Shown: positions 4,771 to 12,911 of the stretch, one piece after another
Layout: the number at the start of each line of letters is the position of its first letter
How positions within the stretch are numbered: the first letter of the stretch is position 1
Assembly: GCA_910584745.1 (NCBI GenBank)
Contig: CAJUDG010000020.1
Coordinates: forward strand, 1-17,097
From: an uncultured Eubacteriales bacterium
Lineage (GTDB): Bacteria > Bacillota > Clostridia > Oscillospirales > Acutalibacteraceae
Reading direction: 5' to 3'
DNA: 17,097 nucleotides
Position numbers and translations under genes: made by a program
Notes under the pieces: model-generated
What the model was told of the DNA's origin: nothing
The model's database searches: none
The model's input: the letters and a program-made list of their open reading frames with translations, nothing else

Positions 4771-6444
4771 ATGGCCCTGGAATTGCCGGGGGAAATAGAG
4801 GAGTATCTGAGGCTGGTAGAGGGTGGGAATATTCGGTTTTGCAGGGAGCAAAGGGCGCTTGCGGAGCTGGTGCGGCGGCGTTTTTCCGAAGAAAATATCT
4901 TCGTGGACCGGGGACAGCTGGGGAAATACCTGGGGCTCTGCAAATATTTTCCCTTTGGAAGCCTCTTCCCCTGGGAGAAGTTTCTCCTGGCCCTTTGGGA
5001 CTGTACTTATTGGCGGGAGAGCGGCAGGCCCAGATGGAAGACACTTTTTTGCATGGTGGGACGTGGGGCCGGGAAGGACGGCTTTATCGCCTTTGACGGC
5101 GCGTGCTCCATCTCGCCGTATAACCCTATTAGCCATTATAACGTTGATGTCTGCGCCAACAATGAAGAACAGGCAAAAAGGCCCCAGTTAGACCTTGTGG
5201 AGGTGCTGGAAACCCCGAGGTTTGAAAAACTCCTCTCCAGGCACTACTACCATACAAAGGAGATCGTGCAGGGGCGGAAAAACAGAGGCGTTATGAAGGG
5301 CCACACCAATAACCCCAAGGGCCGGGACGGCCTTAGAAGCGGCAAGGTCATATTCAACGAGGTACACCAGTACCAGAATTATGACAATATCAAGGTGTTT
5401 ATCACCGGCATGGGCAAGGTCGCCCAGCCCAGGGTGGGCTTCTTCACCTCGAACGGTGACATCAGCGAGGGCCCGCTGGACGACTACCTGGAGAGGGCCC
5501 AGAGAATACTTTTCGAGGGGGAGGACGATAAGGGCTTTCTGCCATTTATCTGCCGCTTGGAGCGGGAGGAGCAGGTGCACGACAAGCTCAACTGGTCCAT
5601 GGCAAACCCTTCTCTGCCATATCTGCCGGAGCTTATGGCGGAGACCGAGGAGGAGTATGAGGAGTGGAAAAAGCACCCGGAGCAAAATGGGGATTTTCTT
5701 ACAAAGCGCTTTGGCATAAGAAGGACCCTTAAGGAGATAGCTGTTACGGACTATGAGAACGTGCGGGCCACGAACCGGGAGCTGCCGGACCTTTCCGGGC
5801 GGTGCTGCGTATGCGGGATAGACTATGCCTCGCTCTCTGACTGGGCGTCGGTGAACCTGCATTTCCGGGAGGGCGAGGAGAGATATGACATAAACCATAG
5901 CTGGATATGCCTTAAAAGCCGGGATCTGAGCAGGATAAAGGCGCCCTGGCAGGATTGGGCGCGAAAGGGGTATATCACCATAGTGGATGATGTAAGCATA
6001 CACCCGGACATTATAGCTGAATATATAGCCCGGATGGGACAGGTATACATGATTGAAGAACTGGCAATGGACAATTACCGCTATGCCCTTTTGGAGAACA
6101 GCCTGAAAAAGGTGGGCTTTGACGCGGGGGAGCGGAAAAATATAAAGCTTGTGCGGCCCCAGGACATTATGAAAGCTGAGCCTGTTATCCAGGAGTGCTT
6201 TTCCAGAAAGCTTTTCTGCTGGGGGGACAACCCTCCCCTTCGGTGGGCGGTGCAGAACACCAAGAGAGTCAGGGCCAGCCGCCAGACCGGCAGCGACACC
6301 GGCAACTTCTACTACGCGAAGATCGAGGCAAAAAGCCGGAAAACAGACCCCTTCATGGCCCATGTGGCATCCATGGTGATAGATGGGAAGCTGGGTGCAG
6401 GGGAGGAAGCGGGACCGCCGCCCATGGGTGCGATAGTATTATGA
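4771..6444 (+). CDS. terL: Phage terminase large subunit
   Basis: A 557-residue packaging motor. The ATPase half carries the Walker A motif GRGAGKDG (97-104) and a Walker B-like strand KVIFNEVHQYQ (192-202) with the catalytic glutamate E197. The nuclease half shows acidic residues typical of the RNase H-like fold: D351 in CGIDYAS, D434 in AMDNYR, and D526/D538 in KTDPFMAH...MVID. Position 196 in Walker B is Asn where Asp is common. It pumps DNA into the prohead through the portal and cuts the concatemer. I chose ATG 4771 (GAGGTG 9 bases upstream); GTG 4759 would add four residues but leaves almost no spacing to its AAGG. The promoter-like sequence at 4721-4729 lies just upstream. Confidence 0.93.
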   Translation: MALELPGEIEEYLRLVEGGNIRFCREQRALAELVRRRFSEENIFVDRGQLGKYLGLCKYFPFGSLFPWEKFLLALWDCTYWRESGRPRWKTLFCMVGRGAGKDGFIAFDGACSISPYNPISHYNVDVCANNEEQAKRPQLDLVEVLETPRFEKLLSRHYYHTKEIVQGRKNRGVMKGHTNNPKGRDGLRSGKVIFNEVHQYQNYDNIKVFITGMGKVAQPRVGFFTSNGDISEGPLDDYLERAQRILFEGEDDKGFLPFICRLEREEQVHDKLNWSMANPSLPYLPELMAETEEEYEEWKKHPEQNGDFLTKRFGIRRTLKEIAVTDYENVRATNRELPDLSGRCCVCGIDYASLSDWASVNLHFREGEERYDINHSWICLKSRDLSRIKAPWQDWARKGYITIVDDVSIHPDIIAEYIARMGQVYMIEELAMDNYRYALLENSLKKVGFDAGERKNIKLVRPQDIMKAEPVIQECFSRKLFCWGDNPPLRWAVQNTKRVRASRQTGSDTGNFYYAKIEAKSRKTDPFMAHVASMVIDGKLGAGEEAGPPPMGAIVL

Positions 6445-6460
6445 AAAAAGGGGGGAGTTT

Positions 6461-7669
6461 ATGGCAATTTCCATAAGACAGTGGCTTTTAAATAAGCTGG
6501 GCATTAAGAGCGGCGGGAGCACGGCCAAGGAAATGGAGGCGCTGGAGGCAGCGGCCCAGGAGTACAGGATAAGGGAGCTGGCGTTTTATGTATGCGTGGA
6601 CATGATAGCGTCGGCTATAGGCCGCTGCGAGTTCAAGACCCTGCAAAGGGGAAAGTCGGTGATTGGCAACGAGTATTACCTTTGGAACGTGCAGCCCAAC
6701 CGGAACGAGAACAGTACGGCGTTTCTCCACAAGCTTGTATACCGGCTTTTTCGGTATAACGAGGCCCTTATTGTGGATTCTGAGCCGGAGGAGGGCATTG
6801 TTGGGCTTATGGTGTCGGAGGGCTTTACTCTGGAGGAGAAGGAGAGGCCGGGAGCCGAGAACCGCTATAGAGGAGTGGTCATTGAGGGGTTAGAGACGGA
6901 TAAGGTTTATAGAGAGAGCGAGGTGCTGCACCTGACTCTTAACCACATCAACATAAAACCAGTGCTGGACGCCATGAGCGGGGCCTTTTCCACCATGATG
7001 GACCGGGCCATGAAGCAGTATAACTGGAACGCGGGAAAGCATTTGAAGGTACATGTTTCCCAGACGGCCCAGAAGGACCCGGAATTCCAAAAGAAGTTCG
7101 GAGAGATGCTGACAGAGCAGATTAAGCCATATTTTGAGTCGGACAGTGCCCTGCTGCCGGAGTTCGACGGCTATGCCTATGAGAACTTCGGGAACGTCTT
7201 TAAGAATGGACAGGCCGCGAGCAGCACCACCCGGGATATAAGGGCCCTTGTGGACGATATATTTGACTTCACGGCCAGGGCCTTTCTCATACCGCCGGTG
7301 CTCCTTAGGGGGGAGGTGGCGGGGACCGCGGACGCCTTGGAGCGGTGGCTTTCTGTTTGCATTGACCCTCTCTGCGATCAGCTTCAGGAGGAGATAAACA
7401 GGAAACGCTATGGCAGGAGGGAGTTCCTGGAGGGGAGCCGGATATGGATAGACAGCTCCAGCATAACCCACTTTGATATGTTCAAGAACGCGGCGAACGT
7501 CGAAAAGCTTGTGGGCAGCGGGGCATACAGCATTGACGATGTACTTGAAGCGGCGGGACACCCGCCGATAGGGGAGGAATGGTCAAGGGCCCACTGGATG
7601 ACCCTGAATATTATCCCCGTGATTGAAGCAATAAAAGACGAGAGGAGCGAAGAAGACAATGGGCAGTAG
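6461..7669 (+). CDS. Portal protein, HK97 family
   Basis: A 402-residue portal, the usual length for the family. It forms the dodecameric ring through which DNA enters and leaves the capsid and which nucleates head assembly. Family features: the N-terminal helix and RELAFYVCVDMIASAIGRCEF segment, YYLWNVQPNRNENSTAFL, the LNHINIKPVLDAMSG stretch, and the late FDFTARAFLIPP (268-279) followed by ALERWLSVCIDPLCDQLQEEIN. GGGGGAG lies 4 bases upstream of the ATG and 16 bases separate it from terL. Its last 11 bases overlap the protease gene, so the two are likely translated as a coupled pair. Confidence 0.93.
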   Translation: MAISIRQWLLNKLGIKSGGSTAKEMEALEAAAQEYRIRELAFYVCVDMIASAIGRCEFKTLQRGKSVIGNEYYLWNVQPNRNENSTAFLHKLVYRLFRYNEALIVDSEPEEGIVGLMVSEGFTLEEKERPGAENRYRGVVIEGLETDKVYRESEVLHLTLNHINIKPVLDAMSGAFSTMMDRAMKQYNWNAGKHLKVHVSQTAQKDPEFQKKFGEMLTEQIKPYFESDSALLPEFDGYAYENFGNVFKNGQAASSTTRDIRALVDDIFDFTARAFLIPPVLLRGEVAGTADALERWLSVCIDPLCDQLQEEINRKRYGRREFLEGSRIWIDSSSITHFDMFKNAANVEKLVGSGAYSIDDVLEAAGHPPIGEEWSRAHWMTLNIIPVIEAIKDERSEEDNGQ

Positions 7670-8378
7670 CAAATATTACGCCATACAGAAGGTGGAAAAA
7701 GAGGGGAAGAAGGAGGCGGATATCTATATTTTCGGCGATATTACCTGCTATCCCTGGGATGACAGCGACGTAAGCGGGTACAGCCTTAAGGAGGAACTGA
7801 AGGAGCTGGACGCTGAGCTCATAAGGGTACATATCGACTGCTACGGCGGGAGTGTGAGCGAGGGATGGGCCATATACAACACTCTTTGCGGGCACCCGGC
7901 AAAGATAGTTACCATCGGTGAGGGCTTTGTCGCCAGCGCCGCGCTGTTCCCATTTATGGCGGGAGACGAGCGCATAGCCGGGGAGCTTTCGGCTTTCTTC
8001 TTCCATCCGGTGTCCACTGGGGCCTGGGGCTATGCTGAGGACTTGAAGCGGGCGGCAGAGGAGGCAGAGAAGCTGACGGAGATAGGGGTTAATATGTTCG
8101 CTGATAAGACCTCCATGGGCGCAGATGAGGTGCGGGAGCTTATGGACAATGAAACGTGGCTGACCCCGAAGGAGGCCCTGGAGAAGGGCATAGCAACCGG
8201 CATACAGGATTACGAGCCGGAGAACAGGGTGCAGAGCGTCCGGGCCCAGGTAGTGCAGCTTCTTACGAAGCGGCAGGAGCAGCAGGCCCTCGTGCCGGAG
8301 GAAAAAGAGCCGGAGCCAAGCCCAAGGTCCGCGTTTGAGCTGTTAAAAGAAGCGTTTATGAGGCAGTCCGACCGTTAA
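7659..8378 (+). CDS. Prohead protease, ClpP/S14-like
   Basis: A 239-residue serine protease of the Clp-like head maturation type, which trims the scaffolding part of the capsid protein. Motifs: the oxyanion strand HIDCYGGSVSEGW (about 58-70), nucleophile S93 in GFVASAALF, histidine H116 in FFFHPV, and the third catalytic region MDNETWLTPKEALEKGIA (D163 or E165). After about residue 190 a charged, flexible tail rich in Q and E follows (EEKEPEPSPRS). The ATG overlaps the end of the portal gene; AGAGGAG lies about 11 bases upstream. A 46-base gap separates it from the capsid gene. Confidence 0.92.
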   Translation: MGSSKYYAIQKVEKEGKKEADIYIFGDITCYPWDDSDVSGYSLKEELKELDAELIRVHIDCYGGSVSEGWAIYNTLCGHPAKIVTIGEGFVASAALFPFMAGDERIAGELSAFFFHPVSTGAWGYAEDLKRAAEEAEKLTEIGVNMFADKTSMGADEVRELMDNETWLTPKEALEKGIATGIQDYEPENRVQSVRAQVVQLLTKRQEQQALVPEEKEPEPSPRSAFELLKEAFMRQSDR

Positions 8379-8424
8379 GAAATTAGCGGAAAAAATAAGA
8401 TACATAGCGAAAGGAAGGCAAAAA

Positions 8425-9906
8425 ATGAGAAACAACGACACAAAGAAGAACGCCAGGGAGCTGCTGCAGAAGGCCTTTGCGGAAAACGACAAGGAGGCCG
8501 TGAGCGAGGCCTTGCAGAAGCTCATGGAGGAGCTTGTGGAGGAAGCAGAGGAGCGGGCCCAGGAGAAGGTGGAGGAACTGAGGCAGGAGATTGACAGCCG
8601 TACACTCCAGCAGAGGGGCGTAAGACAGCTGACCGGGGCTGAGAGGAATTACTATCAGAAGCTCATCGAGGCCATGAAGTCCCCGAACCCGGAGCAGGCC
8701 TTGAGCGGCCTTGACGCGGTGATGCCGGAGACGGTTATAAATTCCGTCTTTGAGGACCTGAGGACAGAGCACCCGCTGCTGTCGGAGCTTGACTTCATGT
8801 CCACCGGGGCGGCGATAAAGCTGCTGATGAACACCGACGGGACGAAGACCGCAGCCTGGGGCAAGCTTTCTGACAAGATCGTTACCGAGCTCAGCTCCGG
8901 CTTTAAAGAGGTGGACGCGGGGCTATATAAGCTTTCGGCCTTTATCCCGGTGAATAAGCCTATGCTGGACCTGGGTCCGGAGTGGCTTGACAGGTACGTG
9001 CGCACGGTGCTCTATGAGGCGCTTGCCTGCGGGCTTGAGGAGGGGAGCATCAGCGGCGACGGCAACAATAAGCCCATAGGCATGATACGGCAGGTGGGTG
9101 ACGGAGTGACAACTACGGGCGGGGCATACCCCGAGAAGGAGAAGATAAAGGTCAGTGCCCTGGACGCCGCGACCATGGGCAAGCTCCTCTCCCTTCTTTC
9201 CAGGGGGGAGAACGGACGGCCCCGGAAGGTAAACGGCCTTATTATGGTGGTGAACCCCACAGACTATTTCCAGAAGATAATGCCCGCCACCACTGTTATG
9301 GCCCCGGACGGCACATACAGAAACAATGTGCTGCCCTATCCGGTGAAGATCATCCAGTCTGAGGAGATGCAGAAGGGTACGGCGGTACTGGGCATGGGAA
9401 AGAAGTATTTCGCGGCGGCGGGCACCTCTAAGAACGGCCGCATAGAGTACAGCGACCATTATCGTTTCCTGGAGGATGAGCGGGTATATCTCATCAAGCT
9501 TTATGCAAACGGTATGCCGAAGGACAATAATGCCTTTTTACACCTGGACATCTCGGGGCTGGAGCCGAAGTATTACCAGGTGGAGCCGGTAACTGGCCGG
9601 GAACCGGGCAGCGACGCCACCTTAAGCGCCCTGAAGCTTGGGAGCCTGACCCTTAGTCCGGCCTTTGCGGCGGCGACCACAAGCTATACGGCATCCACCA
9701 CGGACGCCACCAACACTGTCAAGGCCACGCCCACGGACGCGGCGGCAGAGATAAGCATAACCCACACTGCGAGCGGCACGGAGACCGAGGTGGTAAATGG
9801 AGAGGCGGTGACCTGGGCAAGCGGGAGCAATACTCTGACGGTGAAGGTTGTGGCGGAGGACGGAAAGACCACCAAGACCTATACCGTTACGGTGACTAAG
9901 AGCTGA
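8425..9906 (+). CDS. Major capsid protein, HK97 fold, with C-terminal beta-sandwich domain
   Basis: A 493-residue capsid protein. Residues about 1-65 are a charged coiled-coil delta/scaffold domain (KLMEELVEEAEERAQEKVEEL) that the upstream protease probably removes. The HK97 core runs from about 70 to 390, with VMPETVINSVFEDLRTEHPL, SAFIPVNKPMLDLG, SGDGNNKPIGMIRQ and the C-terminal part of the fold up to YQVEPVTG. From about 396 to 493 comes an extra domain of the cadherin-like beta-sandwich type: DATLSALKLGSLTLSPAF, TTSYTASTTDATNTVKATP, SNTLTVKVVAEDGKTTKTYTVTVT. Such domains decorate capsid surfaces and may bind carbohydrate. AAAGGAAGG precedes the ATG. Its TGA overlaps the next start (TGATG). 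Confidence 0.92.
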   Translation: MRNNDTKKNARELLQKAFAENDKEAVSEALQKLMEELVEEAEERAQEKVEELRQEIDSRTLQQRGVRQLTGAERNYYQKLIEAMKSPNPEQALSGLDAVMPETVINSVFEDLRTEHPLLSELDFMSTGAAIKLLMNTDGTKTAAWGKLSDKIVTELSSGFKEVDAGLYKLSAFIPVNKPMLDLGPEWLDRYVRTVLYEALACGLEEGSISGDGNNKPIGMIRQVGDGVTTTGGAYPEKEKIKVSALDAATMGKLLSLLSRGENGRPRKVNGLIMVVNPTDYFQKIMPATTVMAPDGTYRNNVLPYPVKIIQSEEMQKGTAVLGMGKKYFAAAGTSKNGRIEYSDHYRFLEDERVYLIKLYANGMPKDNNAFLHLDISGLEPKYYQVEPVTGREPGSDATLSALKLGSLTLSPAFAAATTSYTASTTDATNTVKATPTDAAAEISITHTASGTETEVVNGEAVTWASGSNTLTVKVVAEDGKTTKTYTVTVTKS

Positions 9907-10316
9907 TGGCGGCGGGCGCACCCATTTTAGACGTGCCGCCGGGGCTTTTGGAGGACATAAAGGTCCAGATGGATATCACATGGCAGGATGAGGGGACGGA
10001 TAGGAAAGTCCGGGAGCTGGCCCTTTCAGGGATGGCGTATCTGGACCTTAAAAGGGGGAGCCCGGCGGACTATACCGCCCACGGGCTGCCCAGGACCCTC
10101 TTGATGGAGTATGTGAGGTATGCCAGGGACGCGGCGCTGGACGTGTTCGAGACGAACTATCTCTCGCTGATAGTGGCGATGAGGAATGAAGGGCTGGTGG
10201 ACGGATATGTACAAGGAACAGGGCAAGCCGGGCTTTCGGGTGATGAGGGCGAGGAGGGGCCAGAGGGTGACCCAGCCCTTCAGCTCGGGAGTGGTGCGGC
10301 TCTACAGCGTCTCTGA
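9906..10316 (+). CDS. Head-tail connector, gp6-like
   Basis: A 136-residue mostly helical protein whose first about 100 residues (LLEDIKVQMDITWQDEGTDRK, LALSGMAYLDLKRGSP, RTLLMEYVRYARDAALDVFE) match the small connector proteins that sit under the portal. The last about 37 residues are low-complexity and acidic (GDEGEEGPEGDP) and lie over the start of the next gene, a 110-base overlap in another frame; they look like read-through rather than a conserved domain. The ATG overlaps the capsid stop (TGATG) and has no clear ribosome site of its own, so translational re-initiation is likely. Confidence 0.7.
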   Translation: MAAGAPILDVPPGLLEDIKVQMDITWQDEGTDRKVRELALSGMAYLDLKRGSPADYTAHGLPRTLLMEYVRYARDAALDVFETNYLSLIVAMRNEGLVDGYVQGTGQAGLSGDEGEEGPEGDPALQLGSGAALQRL

Positions 10317-10674
10317 CGGCGGGAAGCCCGGGGAGAGGCCCAGGGAGGCGCTGACCGAAAAGGTTAAGCTTTGCTATGAGGAACAGTATCTGGGGCTTAA
10401 CAGGTATTATTCCGGCAAACAGAACCAGGTGAAAATCGACCGGGTGATACGAGCCCCCCGGCACAGGGGCATATCCAGCCAGGATATGGCGAGAACCGAG
10501 GACGGCGCACTGTATCGGATAGACCTTGTGCAGCCGGTCATAGACGTGTACCCGCCCTCTATGGACCTGACCCTTTGCAGGATAGAGCAGGATTACGAAG
10601 GGGAGGAGGATAATGGACTGGCACGAGAAGATAGTCGCGGCCCATCTGGCGGTGACGGACAGGGTAAGTCATAA
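10207..10674 (+). CDS. Head closure / head-tail adaptor protein
   Basis: A 155-residue protein. The core RLYSVSDGGKPGERPREALTEK, CYEEQYLGLNRYYSGKQNQVKIDRVIR, GISSQDMARTEDGALYRIDLVQPV and YPPSMDLTLCRIEQDY is typical of adaptors that close the head after packaging and receive the tail. I preferred ATG 10207 (GGTGG 6 bases upstream) over ATG 10186, whose GAGG is almost directly adjacent. After EQDY the frame runs 23 further residues over the start of the next gene, a 62-base overlap. The family's usual end would be near EQDY, so this tail is probably not functional. Confidence 0.7.
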   Translation: MYKEQGKPGFRVMRARRGQRVTQPFSSGVVRLYSVSDGGKPGERPREALTEKVKLCYEEQYLGLNRYYSGKQNQVKIDRVIRAPRHRGISSQDMARTEDGALYRIDLVQPVIDVYPPSMDLTLCRIEQDYEGEEDNGLAREDSRGPSGGDGQGKS

Positions 10675-10933
10675 CAGGCGCATAAAGTCAAGCCGCTATT
10701 TTGTCTGGCAGGAGGAGGCGGCGAAGGACTTTGAGGGCGACGGCAGGCACCTGGAGAGGGCCATGAGGGGCAGCACGGACCTTTTTACCAAGATGGAGAG
10801 GGATCCTTGGGCCGGGGATTTAGAGAGGCAGTTCGACCGGCTGGGCATTGCCTGGAAGCTTAATTCCGTCCAGTACGAGGAGGAGACCGGCTTTACCCAC
10901 TATGAATGGCTCTGGGAGGCATATACCGGATAG
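10613..10933 (+). CDS. Tail completion / tail-terminator-like protein
   Basis: A 106-residue protein. The first half (KIVAAHLAVTDRVSHNRRI, SRYFVWQEEAAKDFEGDGRH) and the second (MRGSTDLFTKMERDPWAGDLERQFDRLGI, LNSVQYEEETGFTHYEWLWEAY) match the small clostridial phage proteins found between the adaptor and gp10-like genes, which structural comparisons in other phages place as tail terminators at the head-tail interface. GGGAGGAGG lies just before the ATG. The functional call is by position and family pattern. Confidence 0.6.
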   Translation: MDWHEKIVAAHLAVTDRVSHNRRIKSSRYFVWQEEAAKDFEGDGRHLERAMRGSTDLFTKMERDPWAGDLERQFDRLGIAWKLNSVQYEEETGFTHYEWLWEAYTG

Positions 10934-10947
10934 AAGGAGGCGGTCAT

Positions 10948-11433
10948 ATGGGCATGAAGGTTAAGCTTGGTGATGAGTATTTAAGAAAGCTCTCCCGGCT
11001 TGAGCAGGGGGCCCTTGGAATTTGTAAAAAGGCCGTATATGATGGGGCAAGGGTAGTCATAAAGGCCATAAAGGAGGAGATAGAGGCCCTTCCTGAGGAG
11101 CCCAACCGCCTTCTTGCGCCCGGGGAGCGGTATAATGTGGTGACAAGGACCCAGAAAGAGGGGCTAAAGGACAGCTTCGGCCTTTCCCCCATGCAGAGGG
11201 ACGAGGCCGGGGTAAACACCAAGGTGGGCTGCGAGGGGTATATTCCCGGGACAGCCTCAAGGAAGTACCCCAAGGGACTGCCCGCCCCCATGCTGGCCCG
11301 GTCCATTGAGAGCGGCAGCAGCGTCAGGCTGAAAAACCCATTTGCCCGCAGGGCCACAAACGGCAGCAGAAAAGCGGCGAAGGCAGCCATGGGAGAGACC
11401 GTAGACCGGGAGACAGAAAAGATATTCAATTAA
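10948..11433 (+). CDS. HK97 gp10-like tail component
   Basis: A 161-residue basic protein resembling the HK97 gp10 family, which lies in the tail-completion part of siphophage late operons. It begins with a helical segment (YLRKLSRLEQGALGICKKAVYDGARVV), contains the TRTQKEGLKDSFGLSPMQ turn and ends with the family's positively charged stretch LKNPFARRATNGSRKAAK and a final helix. AAGGAGG lies 7 bases before ATG 10948. The frame also opens earlier (10906), inside the previous gene and without a site. Confidence 0.72.
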   Translation: MGMKVKLGDEYLRKLSRLEQGALGICKKAVYDGARVVIKAIKEEIEALPEEPNRLLAPGERYNVVTRTQKEGLKDSFGLSPMQRDEAGVNTKVGCEGYIPGTASRKYPKGLPAPMLARSIESGSSVRLKNPFARRATNGSRKAAKAAMGETVDRETEKIFN

Positions 11434-11457
11434 AAAAATTTTTGTGGAGGAGCTATT

Positions 11458-12327
11458 ATGCCAAAAGTAGGACTTTCGCGGCCATATGCCGCGGTTTACA
11501 ACGAGGACGGGGCCGGGACCGTGACCTATAGCGGGGGCGTTCGGGCCGGGAGGGCGGTTGAATACTCCCTTAGTATGAACTCCGGCGGGGATAACGATTT
11601 TTACGCGGATAACGCCCTTGCGGAGAGCGCGGGGGGCACCTTTACCGGCGGCACGCTGGGCTGGACCGTGGCGGAGCTGGAGGCGGGTATCGCAAGGCTG
11701 ATACTGGGCCTTAAGGAGGAGAGGATAACCGTAGACGGCAGCCCGGTGACTATGCTGGTGTATGACGAGGATATGGCCCCGCCGTATATGGGGGCCGGTA
11801 TTATAGTCAAGTCCATTGTCCGGGGCACCACCAAGTGGCGGGCAGTTGTGCTTACAAAGGTGAAGTGGAACATTCCCGAGGACGCGGCGACCACACAGGG
11901 GGAGAGCATAGACTGGCAGACCGACGAGGTGGAGGCCACCATCATGAGGGACGACACCAGTAAGCACGCCTGGAGAAAGGACGCGGTGTTTGACAGCGAG
12001 AGCAAGGCTGACGCCTTTATAAGGCATATCCTTAATATCAAGGAGGCGGGGCTTGACAGCCTGACTGTCGCGGCGACAGGCACCACTGAGGGTAAGGCCG
12101 CACTGACTGTTACGCCGCCCCTAACCGAGGGCCGCAGGTACAAGGTCAGGGTCGGTGGCAGCAAGGCCCCGGGCCTTTATGAGGACCTGTCCGGCTGGGA
12201 GAGCTGGGACGGCGCGGGCGAGATCGCGGCGGCTGTGGGCGACACGGTGTATGTGGCGGAGACGGACGTGCTGAACCTGTGCATGGGCTGCGGCGCTGCC
12301 GTGGTGACGGCAGCGGCGGGGGCGTGA
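11458..12327 (+). CDS. Major tail protein (tube subunit), phi13-type
   Basis: A 289-residue protein forming the tail tube. The core (1 to about 195) has GLSRPYAAVYN, VEYSLSMNSGGDNDFYADN, GWTVAELEAGIARLILGL, YMGAGIIVKSIVRGTTKWRAVVLTKVKW and IDWQTDEVEATIMRDD, all of the phi13/TP901 tube type. From about 200 to the end a second, beta-rich part (LTVAATGTTEGKAALTV, YKVRVGGSKAPGLYEDLSGW) is appended and probably protrudes from the tube. GGAGGAG lies at 11446-11452, 5 bases before the ATG, after a short A/T-rich gap. The tail assembly chaperone follows after four bases. Confidence 0.82.
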   Translation: MPKVGLSRPYAAVYNEDGAGTVTYSGGVRAGRAVEYSLSMNSGGDNDFYADNALAESAGGTFTGGTLGWTVAELEAGIARLILGLKEERITVDGSPVTMLVYDEDMAPPYMGAGIIVKSIVRGTTKWRAVVLTKVKWNIPEDAATTQGESIDWQTDEVEATIMRDDTSKHAWRKDAVFDSESKADAFIRHILNIKEAGLDSLTVAATGTTEGKAALTVTPPLTEGRRYKVRVGGSKAPGLYEDLSGWESWDGAGEIAAAVGDTVYVAETDVLNLCMGCGAAVVTAAAGA

Positions 12328-12331
12328 GCCT

Positions 12332-12694
12332 ATGGAAAAGCGGCTGGGAGAGATAGAGCTTTTGGGGAAGAAGTACCCGCTGAACTACTCCGTGAGGATA
12401 TCACAGGATGTGGACGGTATACTCTCGGAGAAAGCGGCCGGGGACCTTGCCGCCATAGCGAGGCGGGACATACGGCTTATATCCCTTATGATGGATGATG
12501 CAAAGAAGTACAGACGGCTTATCCTGGGGGAGGAGACGGAGACCCTTTCAAGGGAGCAGATGGAGTTGATCCTTACCCCGGCGGACGTACCAAAACTTGA
12601 GAAGGCCATAAGCGAGACGGTAAGCCTGGGCGGTATGCGCTTTATAGAGGCGGCTCCCCCAAAAAAAGAGGGGGCCGAGGGGACAGAAAAATAA
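12332..12694 (+). CDS. Tail assembly chaperone, unshifted product (gpG-like)
   Basis: A 120-residue small acidic protein found between major tail protein and tape measure, the invariable place of the tail assembly chaperone. It binds tape measure and tube subunits during assembly. Visible: LGKKYPLNYSVRISQDVDGIL near the start, a central helical part LISLMMDDAKKYRRLILG and SREQMELILTPADVPKLEKAI. It starts four bases after the tail protein stop with no strong ribosome site. The slippery run at 12658-12667 lies eight codons before its TAA, and a fraction of ribosomes should shift -1 there to make the longer product. Confidence 0.8.
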   Translation: MEKRLGEIELLGKKYPLNYSVRISQDVDGILSEKAAGDLAAIARRDIRLISLMMDDAKKYRRLILGEETETLSREQMELILTPADVPKLEKAISETVSLGGMRFIEAAPPKKEGAEGTEK

Positions 12695-12903
12695 GCCCGA
12701 AGACTGCCGGGAGCCTTGCGTGGCTTCTCAGCTGGCGGGGGGTGCTGGGGGTAAGCGCCCGGGAGTTTTGGGTGTACCCTATCGGCCTTTTCCACGACAT
12801 AATAGCCGCCAGACAGATAATGGACGGGGCCGAGGAGCGGCCGGCCCGAAACAGGCAGAGCAAAGTGAACTATGACGATGATTCCATTTTCCTTTTAGAG
12901 TGA
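12332..12903 (+). CDS. Tail assembly chaperone, -1 frameshift fusion (gpGT-like)
   Basis: The coding frame shifts -1 at the CCCAAAA/A7 run: 112 residues are read in the first frame, then 78 in the second, to TGA 12901-12903, giving about 190 residues. The second part has no start codon or ribosome site of its own and is not low-complexity. It contains TAGSLAWLLSWRGVLGVSAR, EFWVYPIGLFHDIIAARQ and NYDDDSIFLLE, a W/Y/F-rich domain typical of the T part of chaperone fusions. The ratio of short to long product governs tail assembly in lambda-like phages; that it does so here is inferred. Confidence 0.78.
12658..12667 (+). promoter_or_regulatory. -1 ribosomal slippery site
   Basis: In the zero frame the codons read CCA AAA AAA with a preceding C: C_CCA_AAA fits the X_XXY_YYZ heptamer (CCCAAAA, 12658-12664), and A_AAA_AAA (12661-12667) followed by G is a second candidate. 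G-rich sequence (GAGGGGGCCGAGGGG) follows within a few bases and could pause ribosomes. Confidence 0.75.
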
Positions 12904-12911
12904 CACAAAAA

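Noticed and set aside
5188..6363. 391-codon open frame on the minus strand
   Set aside because: Antisense to the large terminase whose motifs are clear; a GC-biased shadow.
11257..12027. 256-codon open frame on the minus strand
   Set aside because: Antisense to the gp10-like and tail protein genes; no family motif.
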